A stretch of 64,000 nt of DNA from contig CP036272.1 of NCBI GenBank assembly GCA_007745635.1, forward strand, positions 2,376,370 to 2,440,369, given 5' to 3'. The translations under genes and the position numbers were made by a program. This document shows positions 34,283 to 41,706 of this stretch, in pieces; within the stretch, counting starts at the first letter, position 1, and every line of letters begins with the position of its first letter. Below the pieces are notes generated by a model. The model saw only the letters and a list, made by a program, of their open reading frames with translations. It searched no databases and had not been told where the DNA came from. This DNA comes from Stieleria bergensis (lineage in GTDB: Bacteria; Planctomycetota; Planctomycetia; Pirellulales; Pirellulaceae).

Positions 34283-36118
34283 ATGCAAGAACAGGAAAGT
34301 GTAAGCCGGTCGATGCTTGCCGGGCTACCTGAAGAAGGTCTGTCTGATTTTTTGTCGGCGTGTCAATCTCGTTGGCATGATGCTGGAGAAAGCATTGTTC
34401 AGGCGGGCGAGCCCGGCGACGAACTGTTCTTGATCTTGTCTGGTAAAGTCCGAGTCTGGTCCGGCGAAGGTGCCGCAGTTCGCGGACGAACCTTGACCAT
34501 TTTGGGCCCCGGAGAACATTTTGGTGAGGCGGCTGTGATCTCTGGCAGTCCTCGCAATGCCACCGTCACGGCGCTGACTTATGTCGAGGTCTTGGCACTG
34601 TCCGCCGCAGACTACAAACGCTTAGTTCAGTTGCATCCGCAATTGCTGCAGAACCTCTCACGCAGTTTGACTGATCGCTTGAGCAGCATGAATCAGTCGC
34701 CACAGGGCGTCAAGCACGAGCAGCGCGAGATCCATTCGATTGGTATCCTGGTTGATGACGATGCGGGGCTCGAATTGGCGCGTGCTTTGATTGAAGAGTT
34801 GGCACGCGATCATCAGCAACTCGCAGTCTTGTTGACGCAGTCTCAGCCGCTGCCGCTGGGGCAGTCCTGGGATGCATTCGCGCCCGCCGAAGTAGCCGTG
34901 TCCGAGTTGCGGTTTCGGATTGCCGAAGCGACCCAAAAGAGTGCCGTGATTACCGTCGCAGTGGGCCGCGATGCAATGCAGGAAGCGGCCAAGCAGTGCC
35001 ATCGAATCATTGTGACACTTGATAGTTCCGCCGACCTACCGGAAATGGTGCAGCGGCTGATTGATGAGGGGCCCGTTCGTCAGCAAAAGGTGTTGGCGTG
35101 GATGATGAAAAACGAAACCGCCAGCGGCGATGCGATTGGCGAAGAATCGATTATCGGTCATGCGCGTCGAGCACCGACTCCAGAACTTGAACACGCCGCC
35201 GCAGTGCGCTGTCGATACCAGCGTCCCGGTAATCGCATTTGCTTTGAAGCCGACTCCATTGTGCGCTTGAAACGAACGCTCTATGGAAGGCGAATTGGAT
35301 TGGCTTTAGGTGGCGGCGGTGCGCGTGGGATCGCGCACATTGGTGTCTTGCAAGTCTTGTTGGGCAATGGGTTAGTGTTCGACTCAATTGCTGGAACAAG
35401 TGCTGGAGCAATCGTTGCCGCGGCGATCGCGGCAGGTTATAGCCCCGACGAGGTGCATGGGTTTTTCCGCCAAGACATGGTGCCACCACGTTGGGTCTCG
35501 AAATACACGATGCTGCGAGCCATTTGGTTATTGCATCAGTTTCGAGGGGGGCGATTTGAGAACAAACTGCGGCGGTATTTGCGCCGGCTGACATTTGCGC
35601 AAGCTGATTTCCCGCTCTCGATTACGACGCTTGATTTGGTGACAGGGCAACAGCAGATTCGCCGTGAGGGCGATTTGGTTGAAGCCGTTTTGCAAAGCAT
35701 TAATCATCCTGTCTTTGGAGCACCGGTGATTAAAGACGGCCAGATGCTGGTCGATGGCGGGGTGTTGATGAACGTTCCCGCGTCCGTGCTGCGTGGTGAA
35801 GGCTGCGATCGCGTGATCTCAGTGGATGTTGGATCGTCCTTGGATGAACAGTTTGGGATCCAAGCCAACGGTCGGGTGGGAAAACCAGGCTATTTGGGAA
35901 CACTTCTTCGCACAATGGATATCAGTCGGCGGCATTGTAGCGCCTTGCATCGCGAAGAAAGCGACCTGATCATTGTGCCAGAGACCAGTCAGTTTAAAAT
36001 TGAAGACTTCCACGCGGTTGACGAATTGGTCGAAGCGGGACGCCGAGCGGGTGAAGCTGCCTTGGTCGCCGCTCGCGATGCGATTCGCTTCGAACCCGTG
36101 CTCCAAATGAACGTTTAG
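34283..36118 (+). CDS. Cyclic-nucleotide-binding domain / patatin-like phospholipase
   Basis: About 611 residues from ATG 34283. Residues about 20-140 are a cyclic-nucleotide-binding (CAP-type) domain: AGEPGDELFLILSGKVRVWS, GEHFGEAAVISGSPRNATV. Residues about 150-285 are a degenerate middle domain. From about 336 a patatin domain begins with GLALGGGGARGIAHIGVLQV, the oxyanion loop. The nucleophile is the serine in GTSAG near 371, and the catalytic aspartate is in DGGVLMNVP near 490. The domain order matches the NTE/YlbK class of lysophospholipases. The role is probably turnover of membrane lipids controlled by a ligand, which is inference. A sigma factor gene follows 52 nt later. Confidence 0.9.
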   Translation: MQEQESVSRSMLAGLPEEGLSDFLSACQSRWHDAGESIVQAGEPGDELFLILSGKVRVWSGEGAAVRGRTLTILGPGEHFGEAAVISGSPRNATVTALTYVEVLALSAADYKRLVQLHPQLLQNLSRSLTDRLSSMNQSPQGVKHEQREIHSIGILVDDDAGLELARALIEELARDHQQLAVLLTQSQPLPLGQSWDAFAPAEVAVSELRFRIAEATQKSAVITVAVGRDAMQEAAKQCHRIIVTLDSSADLPEMVQRLIDEGPVRQQKVLAWMMKNETASGDAIGEESIIGHARRAPTPELEHAAAVRCRYQRPGNRICFEADSIVRLKRTLYGRRIGLALGGGGARGIAHIGVLQVLLGNGLVFDSIAGTSAGAIVAAAIAAGYSPDEVHGFFRQDMVPPRWVSKYTMLRAIWLLHQFRGGRFENKLRRYLRRLTFAQADFPLSITTLDLVTGQQQIRREGDLVEAVLQSINHPVFGAPVIKDGQMLVDGGVLMNVPASVLRGEGCDRVISVDVGSSLDEQFGIQANGRVGKPGYLGTLLRTMDISRRHCSALHREESDLIIVPETSQFKIEDFHAVDELVEAGRRAGEAALVAARDAIRFEPVLQMNV

Positions 36119-36170
36119 GCGGCTTCCACATGACACATCAACTTACTGGATCCACCTGCAATTCTTTCAC

Positions 36171-36860
36171 ATGAATGCCACTCCCGATCACGGCTCTGCG
36201 GATGCCCAGTCTCCAAACGAACTGTCTCCAGATGCACTGGTCGTGCAGCAGATCCGCCAGGGAGATGAAGACGCTTGGCAACGATTGATCGATCGCTACG
36301 AACGGCGTTTGTTAGCCTATGTACGGCATCGCATTGCCGATCAGGCTGCGGCCCAGGACATCGTCCAGGATGCGTTTGTTGGTTTTTTGGTAAGCCTGCC
36401 AAACTACGACGGTGGTCGACCACTGGAAAGCTATCTGTTTTCGATCTGCGCCTATAAGCTGACTGATCATTTGCGTCGTCAAGGTCGGCGGCCTGCCCTG
36501 CAGTTGCTCGGACGCAGTAGCTCCGCCGGGCCGGTTGATCTGCCTGGCAGTCAGCGAGTTGCCAGTTCCATCGCTCGCAGCGGTGAACGGAAGCGACTGG
36601 AGGCGATGGCGGTGCAGGAGGCGATTGCTGAACAGATCCAACGTTGGAAGTCGGGTGATAATTGGATCAAGCTCCAGGCGATCGAGCTTTCATTCGTCCT
36701 GGGGTGGGGCAACAAGAGAATCGCCGAAACGTTGGATGTCAGTGAACAGCAAGTCGCTAACTATAAGAGCGATTTTCTGATTCGTCTAAAAGCCATGGTC
36801 AAAAGAGCTGATTTGGATACGGCAGTGTTTCCGGAGTTGTTTGACGAAGACGATGAATGA
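36171..36860 (+). CDS. ECF-type RNA polymerase sigma factor
   Basis: A 229-residue sigma factor. Region 2 is clear: IRQGDEDAWQRLIDRYERRL, DIVQDAFVGFLVSLPNYD and SYLFSICAYKLTDHLRRQGR, which bind core polymerase and the -10 element. Region 4 near the C-terminus has LGWGNKRIAETLDVSEQQVA, a helix-turn-helix that reads the -35 element. The linker between them is longer than usual and basic. No anti-sigma gene lies next to it. It starts 52 nt after the patatin gene on the same strand, so the two may be one transcript. Which genes it controls cannot be read from this window. Confidence 0.88.
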   Translation: MNATPDHGSADAQSPNELSPDALVVQQIRQGDEDAWQRLIDRYERRLLAYVRHRIADQAAAQDIVQDAFVGFLVSLPNYDGGRPLESYLFSICAYKLTDHLRRQGRRPALQLLGRSSSAGPVDLPGSQRVASSIARSGERKRLEAMAVQEAIAEQIQRWKSGDNWIKLQAIELSFVLGWGNKRIAETLDVSEQQVANYKSDFLIRLKAMVKRADLDTAVFPELFDEDDE

Positions 36861-36880
36861 GGCACCGCGGCCAGGCGTAC

Positions 36881-36903
36881 CGTTTGATGCTAGCGTCAAA
36901 ACG
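36881..36903 (+). terminator. Imperfect hairpin after the ECF sigma gene
   Basis: CGTTTGATGC (36881-36890) can pair with GCGTCAAAACG (36893-36903) with one bulge and one G-T pair. No T run follows. It is a weak candidate for the transcript end between this gene and the convergent hemolysin III gene. Confidence 0.35.
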
Positions 36904-37024
36904 GAGTGTCTGTCCCCATTTTGCGCTGGCCGTTAGGCCCGATTCTTGAGATCGGCAGTCGCAGTCACAAAACCGTGGCTAACGCCAAAAACGGCGGATG
37001 GTCTCGATTAGCGATGCTGAACAC

Positions 37025-37729
37025 TCACGCCAGCACAACCCACTGCATGATCGCCATGTAGTGAGTCAATGCGGCCACGATCACCATCAGATGCCAGACA
37101 ACGTGCAAGTAACGAGCACGGTTGTCGCAGAACAGAATCACCACGCCAATCGTGTACATGAGTCCGCCGATCAGCATTGCCAATCCCAAGCCGCTGGGCA
37201 CGTTCGAATACAGCGGAAGCGACGGTAGCCAGCCGAGCATCAAATAGCCGACGGGAGAAATGTTGTTGACGCGGCCGTGCAGGAACACTTTGTTGATCAT
37301 TGCCCAAAGCGTATAGCTCCACATGGCAGCTAGCACCCAGAGCATCAAATTTGCTGGACAGTATTTGACGACAATCGGCGTGTAGGTGCCACTGATCATG
37401 GCATAGATCATCGCTTGATCGCAGGCACGCATGCGGTTGTGTCCCGGTTGGGTAAAGATCACATGGGAAAGCGTGGAAAACAAGAACGTGCCGAACACTG
37501 CCAGCATATAGACCGCACAGGCAACGGCCATGGTGGTCTCACGTTGCAACCCCATGGCAATCAGCCAATACGCCAGTGGCAACGCCAAAAACGCAGCCAC
37601 ACCATGTGAGAGCGCATTGGCCCACTCTTCGCCAGATCTGGTTGGCGGAGCAAGGGGAGTCAGCGGCCGAGCGGAATCATCGTCCGCAATCGACTGGGGG
37701 CTGGCGGTCAGGTTCTCGTGAGCGCTCAT
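37025..37729 (-). CDS. Hemolysin III / PAQR family membrane protein
   Basis: A 234-residue membrane protein with seven hydrophobic helices after a 40-residue polar N-terminus. Family marks are EEWANALSHGVAAF, FSTLSHVIF with its histidine, ACDQAMIYAMISGTYTPIVV and, in the last helix, HVVWHLMVIVAALTHYMAIM. The conserved serine, histidines and aspartate form a zinc site in PAQR proteins, which suggests lipid amidohydrolase (ceramidase-like) chemistry. In bacteria the physiological role is uncertain despite the hemolysin name. It stands alone between larger gaps. Confidence 0.9.
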   Translation of the reverse strand: MSAHENLTASPQSIADDDSARPLTPLAPPTRSGEEWANALSHGVAAFLALPLAYWLIAMGLQRETTMAVACAVYMLAVFGTFLFSTLSHVIFTQPGHNRMRACDQAMIYAMISGTYTPIVVKYCPANLMLWVLAAMWSYTLWAMINKVFLHGRVNNISPVGYLMLGWLPSLPLYSNVPSGLGLAMLIGGLMYTIGVVILFCDNRARYLHVVWHLMVIVAALTHYMAIMQWVVLA

Positions 37730-38320
37730 CGCAGGAAGCTTACTTGCATCAATGCCTGAAACGGGGGCCGACGTTACTATTGAGACGATCGATCGTTCAC
37801 AGCAAGCGTCCGTGGATAGCCTAGAAGATTGTTCCAGGCAAGCGGGGATTTTACCCGCAAAACAGAGCGATGCGACCGGGCCTGGCAGGAATCACCGGGT
37901 CAATTATTCAGCTTTTGATGACCAAGCCACCTTCGTCGCCTGTTGGGGGAAAGTGACACGCCGCTCGTCTGAGTGTGGCTGTGACCCCAGGGACTGAAAT
38001 CTGTCTCGGTTGCTTCTGTGGGAACCGTTGGGCATCGGTCTAGCATGAGTCCGCTCGGGATTTGCAGCGGCGTTCACGACATTCCCAGCCCCACGTCATT
38101 CCATCGATCGATGAGCCCAGGTGACAAGATTGGGACGATGGTCGCTGCACCGGGCGTCCTGTCCATACTCGCTTTGCTGGGCCAATGGCTGGTCCCGTGT
38201 GAATAGCCTGCAACGCCCGTATCACTTTGGCTTCCGCTCAACGGTAGACAAGGATTTGATTTTACGTTGGCAACCCTGATCGTCGGTGAATTTGCTTTGG
38301 TCCCCGCAAGGTTGGCAAGT
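37730..38320. other. Gap of about 590 nt, no gene seen
   Basis: Several short frames overlap here on both strands, but none has a ribosome site with a plausible product or a recognisable domain. It should hold the promoter of the hemolysin III gene at its left end. The end of the flagellar transcript lies at its right end. Confidence 0.4.
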
Positions 38321-39085
38321 CTAGCGGAACAGAGGAAACAGCCCGCGACTGGCTCGCTTGGGCGGAGTTGATTCATCACTGGTCTGAGCGACAGGAGTCG
38401 GTGGAACGTAAGCCCATACGTTGGCAATGTCATTGGCCAGTCGATCGGAGGCAAACTTGATCATCTGATGCGGAGATCGTGTTAGAGAGCTCTCGGTGTG
38501 GAGATTGCTCGATTCATGGAACCGAAGAAAGTTTGCTCGAGTGGCAGCGTGGCCAAGATTGATTCGCTGAGCGCCAGAGACGATGGCAACACTTTGGTCC
38601 ACATTGATCATAAGAAAATGTGTTTCCATCTGCATCGATGCATAGGCATCAATCCGATCCAACGTCGCGTAAACAACTGTATCTGCATTGTGGAGTTTGG
38701 CGATCTCTAGCAGATTCTGTTCGTTAAACTTTCCAATTTGGATGGGGAAGCAGTCTTTGCAACCACGTCGTTTAGCGATGACAACCTCGAATCCTGTCTT
38801 GCAGCGGAGGTCACTGGCCAGTTGGTCCAGCAGTGATGACTGTTCTTTCAAGCGACTTTTTTGGTCAACGGTTCCGACCAGGACGATTCGATTGGGCACC
38901 AATTGCCGCGCCAAGTTGCTGGTTCGGAATTCAGCGCAGGTAGGCTGGACCGGTTGTTGGTGCATTCCGCCATGCTGGCAGTTTGACCCGCCCGCGCAAT
39001 AGAACGGGCTCTGTGCGAACGCAGATGGTCCCATCCATGCGATCAGCAACGTCAATGAGAGAGCAGTCATGAACGACGGGCGCAT
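38321..39085 (-). CDS. Exported protein of unknown function at the end of the flagellar block
   Basis: A 254-residue protein. The N-terminus (SFMTALSLTLLIAWMGPSAF then AQS) is a clear Sec signal peptide. AGGAAA lies 6 nt before ATG 39085. The mature part starts with cysteines (CAGGSNCQHGG, then CAEF) and has a globular core: NRIVLVGTVDQKSRLKEQSS, GFEVVIAKRRGCKDCFPIQI and NADTVVYATLDRIDAYASMQ. The alternation of strands and helices around VYATLDRIDA recalls CsgG- or FlgO/FlgT-like outer-membrane proteins, but the match is too weak to name. It lies 68 nt after the coiled-coil gene and is probably part of the same transcript, so a flagellar envelope role is possible. Confidence 0.65.
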   Translation of the reverse strand: MRPSFMTALSLTLLIAWMGPSAFAQSPFYCAGGSNCQHGGMHQQPVQPTCAEFRTSNLARQLVPNRIVLVGTVDQKSRLKEQSSLLDQLASDLRCKTGFEVVIAKRRGCKDCFPIQIGKFNEQNLLEIAKLHNADTVVYATLDRIDAYASMQMETHFLMINVDQSVAIVSGAQRINLGHAATRANFLRFHESSNLHTESSLTRSPHQMIKFASDRLANDIANVWAYVPPTPVAQTSDESTPPKRASRGLFPLFR

Positions 39086-39153
39086 GCTTGTTTCCTAAAA
39101 TGATTCGTTTCGCGGTGGTTTACACTTCGGCCTGAAATGCTGCCTGAACAGGA

Positions 39154-40560
39154 CTAATTGCTGGGGCTGATAATCTCTCGCGTCAGCAAGTCATCGAGTT
39201 CCTCGGAGATGAACTTGATCTCCCGATCGAACTGCAACTGTTGCCGCGTGTACTTTGTCTCCCATTCGGTGACTTTCTTGCGCAGTTGCGTGTTGGAAGT
39301 GAGCAGAGCATCGATTTCCCTTTGCGCGTCAGTTAATGCTCGGTTGGTCTTTTCGCTCAACCGTTCCAGGGCGACATTTTTCTCGTCCCTGCTCTTCAGT
39401 TCATGTTGTAGCGTTGCAATGGTTGCCTTTAGGTCGCCATTCTCTTCTTGTAGCTTCAGGGCTCGTTCGGTTGCCGTGCGAGCGGATTCGTGCAGTTGAC
39501 TGCCATGGATGGCTGGCGGATAGACCGTCCGCGAGGGTTGGCCGTAGACGCCCGAATTCTGGCTGGGGTGATAAGGCTGATTGGTCGCGTAGCTGGGAGC
39601 GTGATTGGGATACGGCGACGGAATCGGAGCTGGCTGATTGATGCGTTGCGGTGGAGTCAGCTGAGACTGCGCCGTTCCAGCTGGCGGTGTTTGATTCAGA
39701 TACGGCTGATTGCTTTGCCCGAAACGTTCTTGTCCCATATTTCCTTGGCCAAAACTACCCTGGCCCGGATTCGTGGGGGCTGTCACAGAAGCGTTTGGCA
39801 GGGGGGGCAAATTTTGGTTTGTCGACGGCGGCGGGGGGAGCGGCTGAGAATTTTGGATGCCGCCGCTGGACTGGGCTTGTAGGATTCGCAGCATTTCCAT
39901 GTCTCGACTGGATTGTGCTGCCGTTCGAACGTTTGGTCGTTGTGATTGATTGAACGGAATCGAGACCGCTTTCGGCAGTTGACGGGCGTTGCCGACAGTC
40001 GTCCCCGTTGGACTGAATTGCCCCGTCGGCATGATCTCATTTCTATTGACCGTCGTGATCGGCAAATTGCCATCGGCGGTGGCAACTTGGTGCCGCAACT
40101 GCAGCATGCGTTGATCGGTTGCTGATCGCAACGTGCCTGCAGCACCCGGGACGTTCTGAAACTGGTTGGCAGGGCTTGATGGAGTGGCCACACCGGACGT
40201 CGCCGCCTGGGATGGGGCTGTCGCTTTGGGCCGACCAAGGAAGACTCCTTTGACGGTTTGGTTCACGTTGCGCTGCCATGCGCCCATGCGTTGTAGAGGC
40301 GACTTGTTGACGGTGTGCGTGTCCCCAGTGTCAGTCGTCGTACCGAGACCTGTGGTGCGATAGACGGCTGAGGGCGAAGGCAAGGCATGTGAAGTCGTTG
40401 TCTGAGCATTGGCGATCGGGGACGCCAGCAGCGTTGTCGAGACTGCAATGCAGGCGCAACCCACCCGGGACCAACGAAGGACTGGACGGTCCAAACGCAG
40501 AGTCCAATTGCAAAGCTTGCGAACAGACGCAGATCGGTTGGGGGATTTCGTTCCTGTCAC
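39154..40560 (-). CDS. Exported protein with C-terminal coiled coil
   Basis: A 468-residue protein read from GTG 40560, which overlaps the TGA of the 69-aa gene as GTGA (40557-40560). A TTG at 40587 is the alternative. A hydrophobic stretch near residues 35-52 (VGCACIAVSTTLLASPIANA) ending in AQT is a late signal peptide or anchor. Residues about 60-350 are rich in glutamine, proline, asparagine and serine. Residues about 360-460 form a long heptad coiled coil (KLQEENGDLKATIATLQHEL and following). No family is recognised. The position behind fliA and the overlap suggest co-translation with the flagellar genes and perhaps a structural role in the envelope. Confidence 0.65.
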   Translation of the reverse strand: MTGTKSPNRSASVRKLCNWTLRLDRPVLRWSRVGCACIAVSTTLLASPIANAQTTTSHALPSPSAVYRTTGLGTTTDTGDTHTVNKSPLQRMGAWQRNVNQTVKGVFLGRPKATAPSQAATSGVATPSSPANQFQNVPGAAGTLRSATDQRMLQLRHQVATADGNLPITTVNRNEIMPTGQFSPTGTTVGNARQLPKAVSIPFNQSQRPNVRTAAQSSRDMEMLRILQAQSSGGIQNSQPLPPPPSTNQNLPPLPNASVTAPTNPGQGSFGQGNMGQERFGQSNQPYLNQTPPAGTAQSQLTPPQRINQPAPIPSPYPNHAPSYATNQPYHPSQNSGVYGQPSRTVYPPAIHGSQLHESARTATERALKLQEENGDLKATIATLQHELKSRDEKNVALERLSEKTNRALTDAQREIDALLTSNTQLRKKVTEWETKYTRQQLQFDREIKFISEELDDLLTREIISPSN

Positions 40561-40766
40561 GATGATTCCACGTTGGGGTATTCGCAATGAAGGGTGATCT
40601 CTTGCCCACAGGCACAGCTGACGACGATGGATTCGATCCGTTGGCCATCGCGTATCAAACGCACTGAGGGTTCTTTGGGTTTCGATGCCATCGGGCCAAT
40701 ACGCACGCGGTTGCTGGACGAAACGCGTGGGACGGCGGGCACCGAAACGTTTATCTTGTTTTCCAT
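40557..40766 (-). CDS. Small protein of unknown function between fliA and the coiled-coil gene
   Basis: A 69-residue protein. Its start overlaps the end of the sigma factor gene by 16 nt and its stop overlaps the next GTG start by GTGA, so both junctions favour a real gene. The C-terminal half has LIRDGQRIESIVVSCACGQE and LHCEY, with three cysteines that could bind a metal, although the usual second pair is incomplete. The N-terminal half is basic and polar. No domain is recognised. It may be a small partner of FliA or of the exported protein that follows; this is inference from overlap only. Confidence 0.6.
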   Translation of the reverse strand: MENKINVSVPAVPRVSSSNRVRIGPMASKPKEPSVRLIRDGQRIESIVVSCACGQEITLHCEYPNVESS

Positions 40767-41461
40767 CGTATGGCCTCTCCGAGTTGAAAGCGTGCCGAAG
40801 CGAGGAGTCGTGAAATGCGAGATTCTGACAAGCCTAGTACGGCACCAACCTCAGCCAAGTTAAGTTCTTCTTTGTAATACAGTGTCAGAACCAGCCTTTC
40901 TTTCTCTGGTAGGTCCTCGATCAGTTCCGCCACCAGCAGTGTGATTTCCTTCTGTTCGACCAGTTCTCTTGGAGACTGATAGTCGTGATGCCAGGCGTCG
41001 TAAATGATCTCTGACAGATCTTTCCAGCTTTCGGGTTTGATGAACCGCATGGCTTCGAGAGCTTCATGCACTTCGTCTAGCGACAGTCCCGAATGTTTTG
41101 AAAGCCCCTCGGGGGTCACGGGAGGTTCCATGGATTCGTACAGTTCGCGAACCACCGAAACGTGTTTCATCACTCGAGGTGACAGCGGCGAGAGTTTTCG
41201 CAGTTCGTCCACGATCGCACCGCGAATCCGTGGATAGGCAAAGGTGCGAAAGGCAACGCCCTGGGAGGGATCATAGCTGGATGCAGCTTGGACCAATCCC
41301 AGCACACCCGCGGAATGCAAGTTGTCGCGTTGGTCGGCGTCCCGAGTGGCGATCACCATGGTGCTAAGGATGCGTCCCACATAATCCAAGTTGTCGAGGA
41401 CCAAGCGGTCCCAATCCGATTTGGCAGCGGGCTTGTACGTTCGTTCAAGGGTTGATTTCAT
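40751..41461 (-). CDS. fliA: RNA polymerase sigma factor, FliA/WhiG type
   Basis: A 236-residue sigma-28-type factor. Region 2 has DNLDYVGRILSTMVIATRDA, AGVLGLVQAASSYDPSQGVA and FRTFAYPRIRGAIVDELRKL, the FliA signature. Region 3 has SPRVMKHVSVVREL and region 4 has LVLTLYYKEELNLAEVGAVL then LSESRISRLLASARFQL. Such factors direct late flagellar and motility genes and are held by the anti-sigma FlgM, which is not seen here. The ATG at 41461 overlaps the stop of the 82-aa gene by ATGA. The position after flhA is classic for fliA, but flhF and flhG are missing between them. Confidence 0.92.
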   Translation of the reverse strand: MKSTLERTYKPAAKSDWDRLVLDNLDYVGRILSTMVIATRDADQRDNLHSAGVLGLVQAASSYDPSQGVAFRTFAYPRIRGAIVDELRKLSPLSPRVMKHVSVVRELYESMEPPVTPEGLSKHSGLSLDEVHEALEAMRFIKPESWKDLSEIIYDAWHHDYQSPRELVEQKEITLLVAELIEDLPEKERLVLTLYYKEELNLAEVGAVLGLSESRISRLLASARFQLGEAIRWKTR

Positions 41462-41706
41462 GTCGCCTCGTCCCGTCGATTCGCCTCTCGATTGACAAAA
41501 CGAATCACACTCACCCCTAATGCAACCAGCAATCCCATCAACAGTGACGAGACGGCGGTGCGGCCAAGGATGGTCTGAGAGTCTGCCCCGGCAATCACTC
41601 CGGTGAAGATGACTGCGATCGCGGTCAGCATGGCGGTGATGGTGCCAAAGGGAAAGTTGCGTTTCTTTCGCAGCGACGCGCGTCGTGTTTCAGTGCGTTG
41701 CGTCAT
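41458..41706 (-). CDS. Small two-helix membrane protein between flhA and fliA
   Basis: An 82-residue protein with a basic N-terminus (RRASLRKKRNF), one hydrophobic helix near residues 20-40 (FGTITAMLTAIAVIFTGVIA) and a second near 48-68 (AVSSLLMGLLVALGVSVI), then a charged tail. It overlaps flhA by 4 nt at its start and fliA by 4 nt at its end, both ATGA-like, so it is almost certainly translated. No family is recognised. The place is where flhF and flhG sit in many genomes. It may help the export gate or membrane assembly, which is inference. Confidence 0.75.
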   Translation of the reverse strand: MTQRTETRRASLRKKRNFPFGTITAMLTAIAVIFTGVIAGADSQTILGRTAVSSLLMGLLVALGVSVIRFVNREANRRDEAT

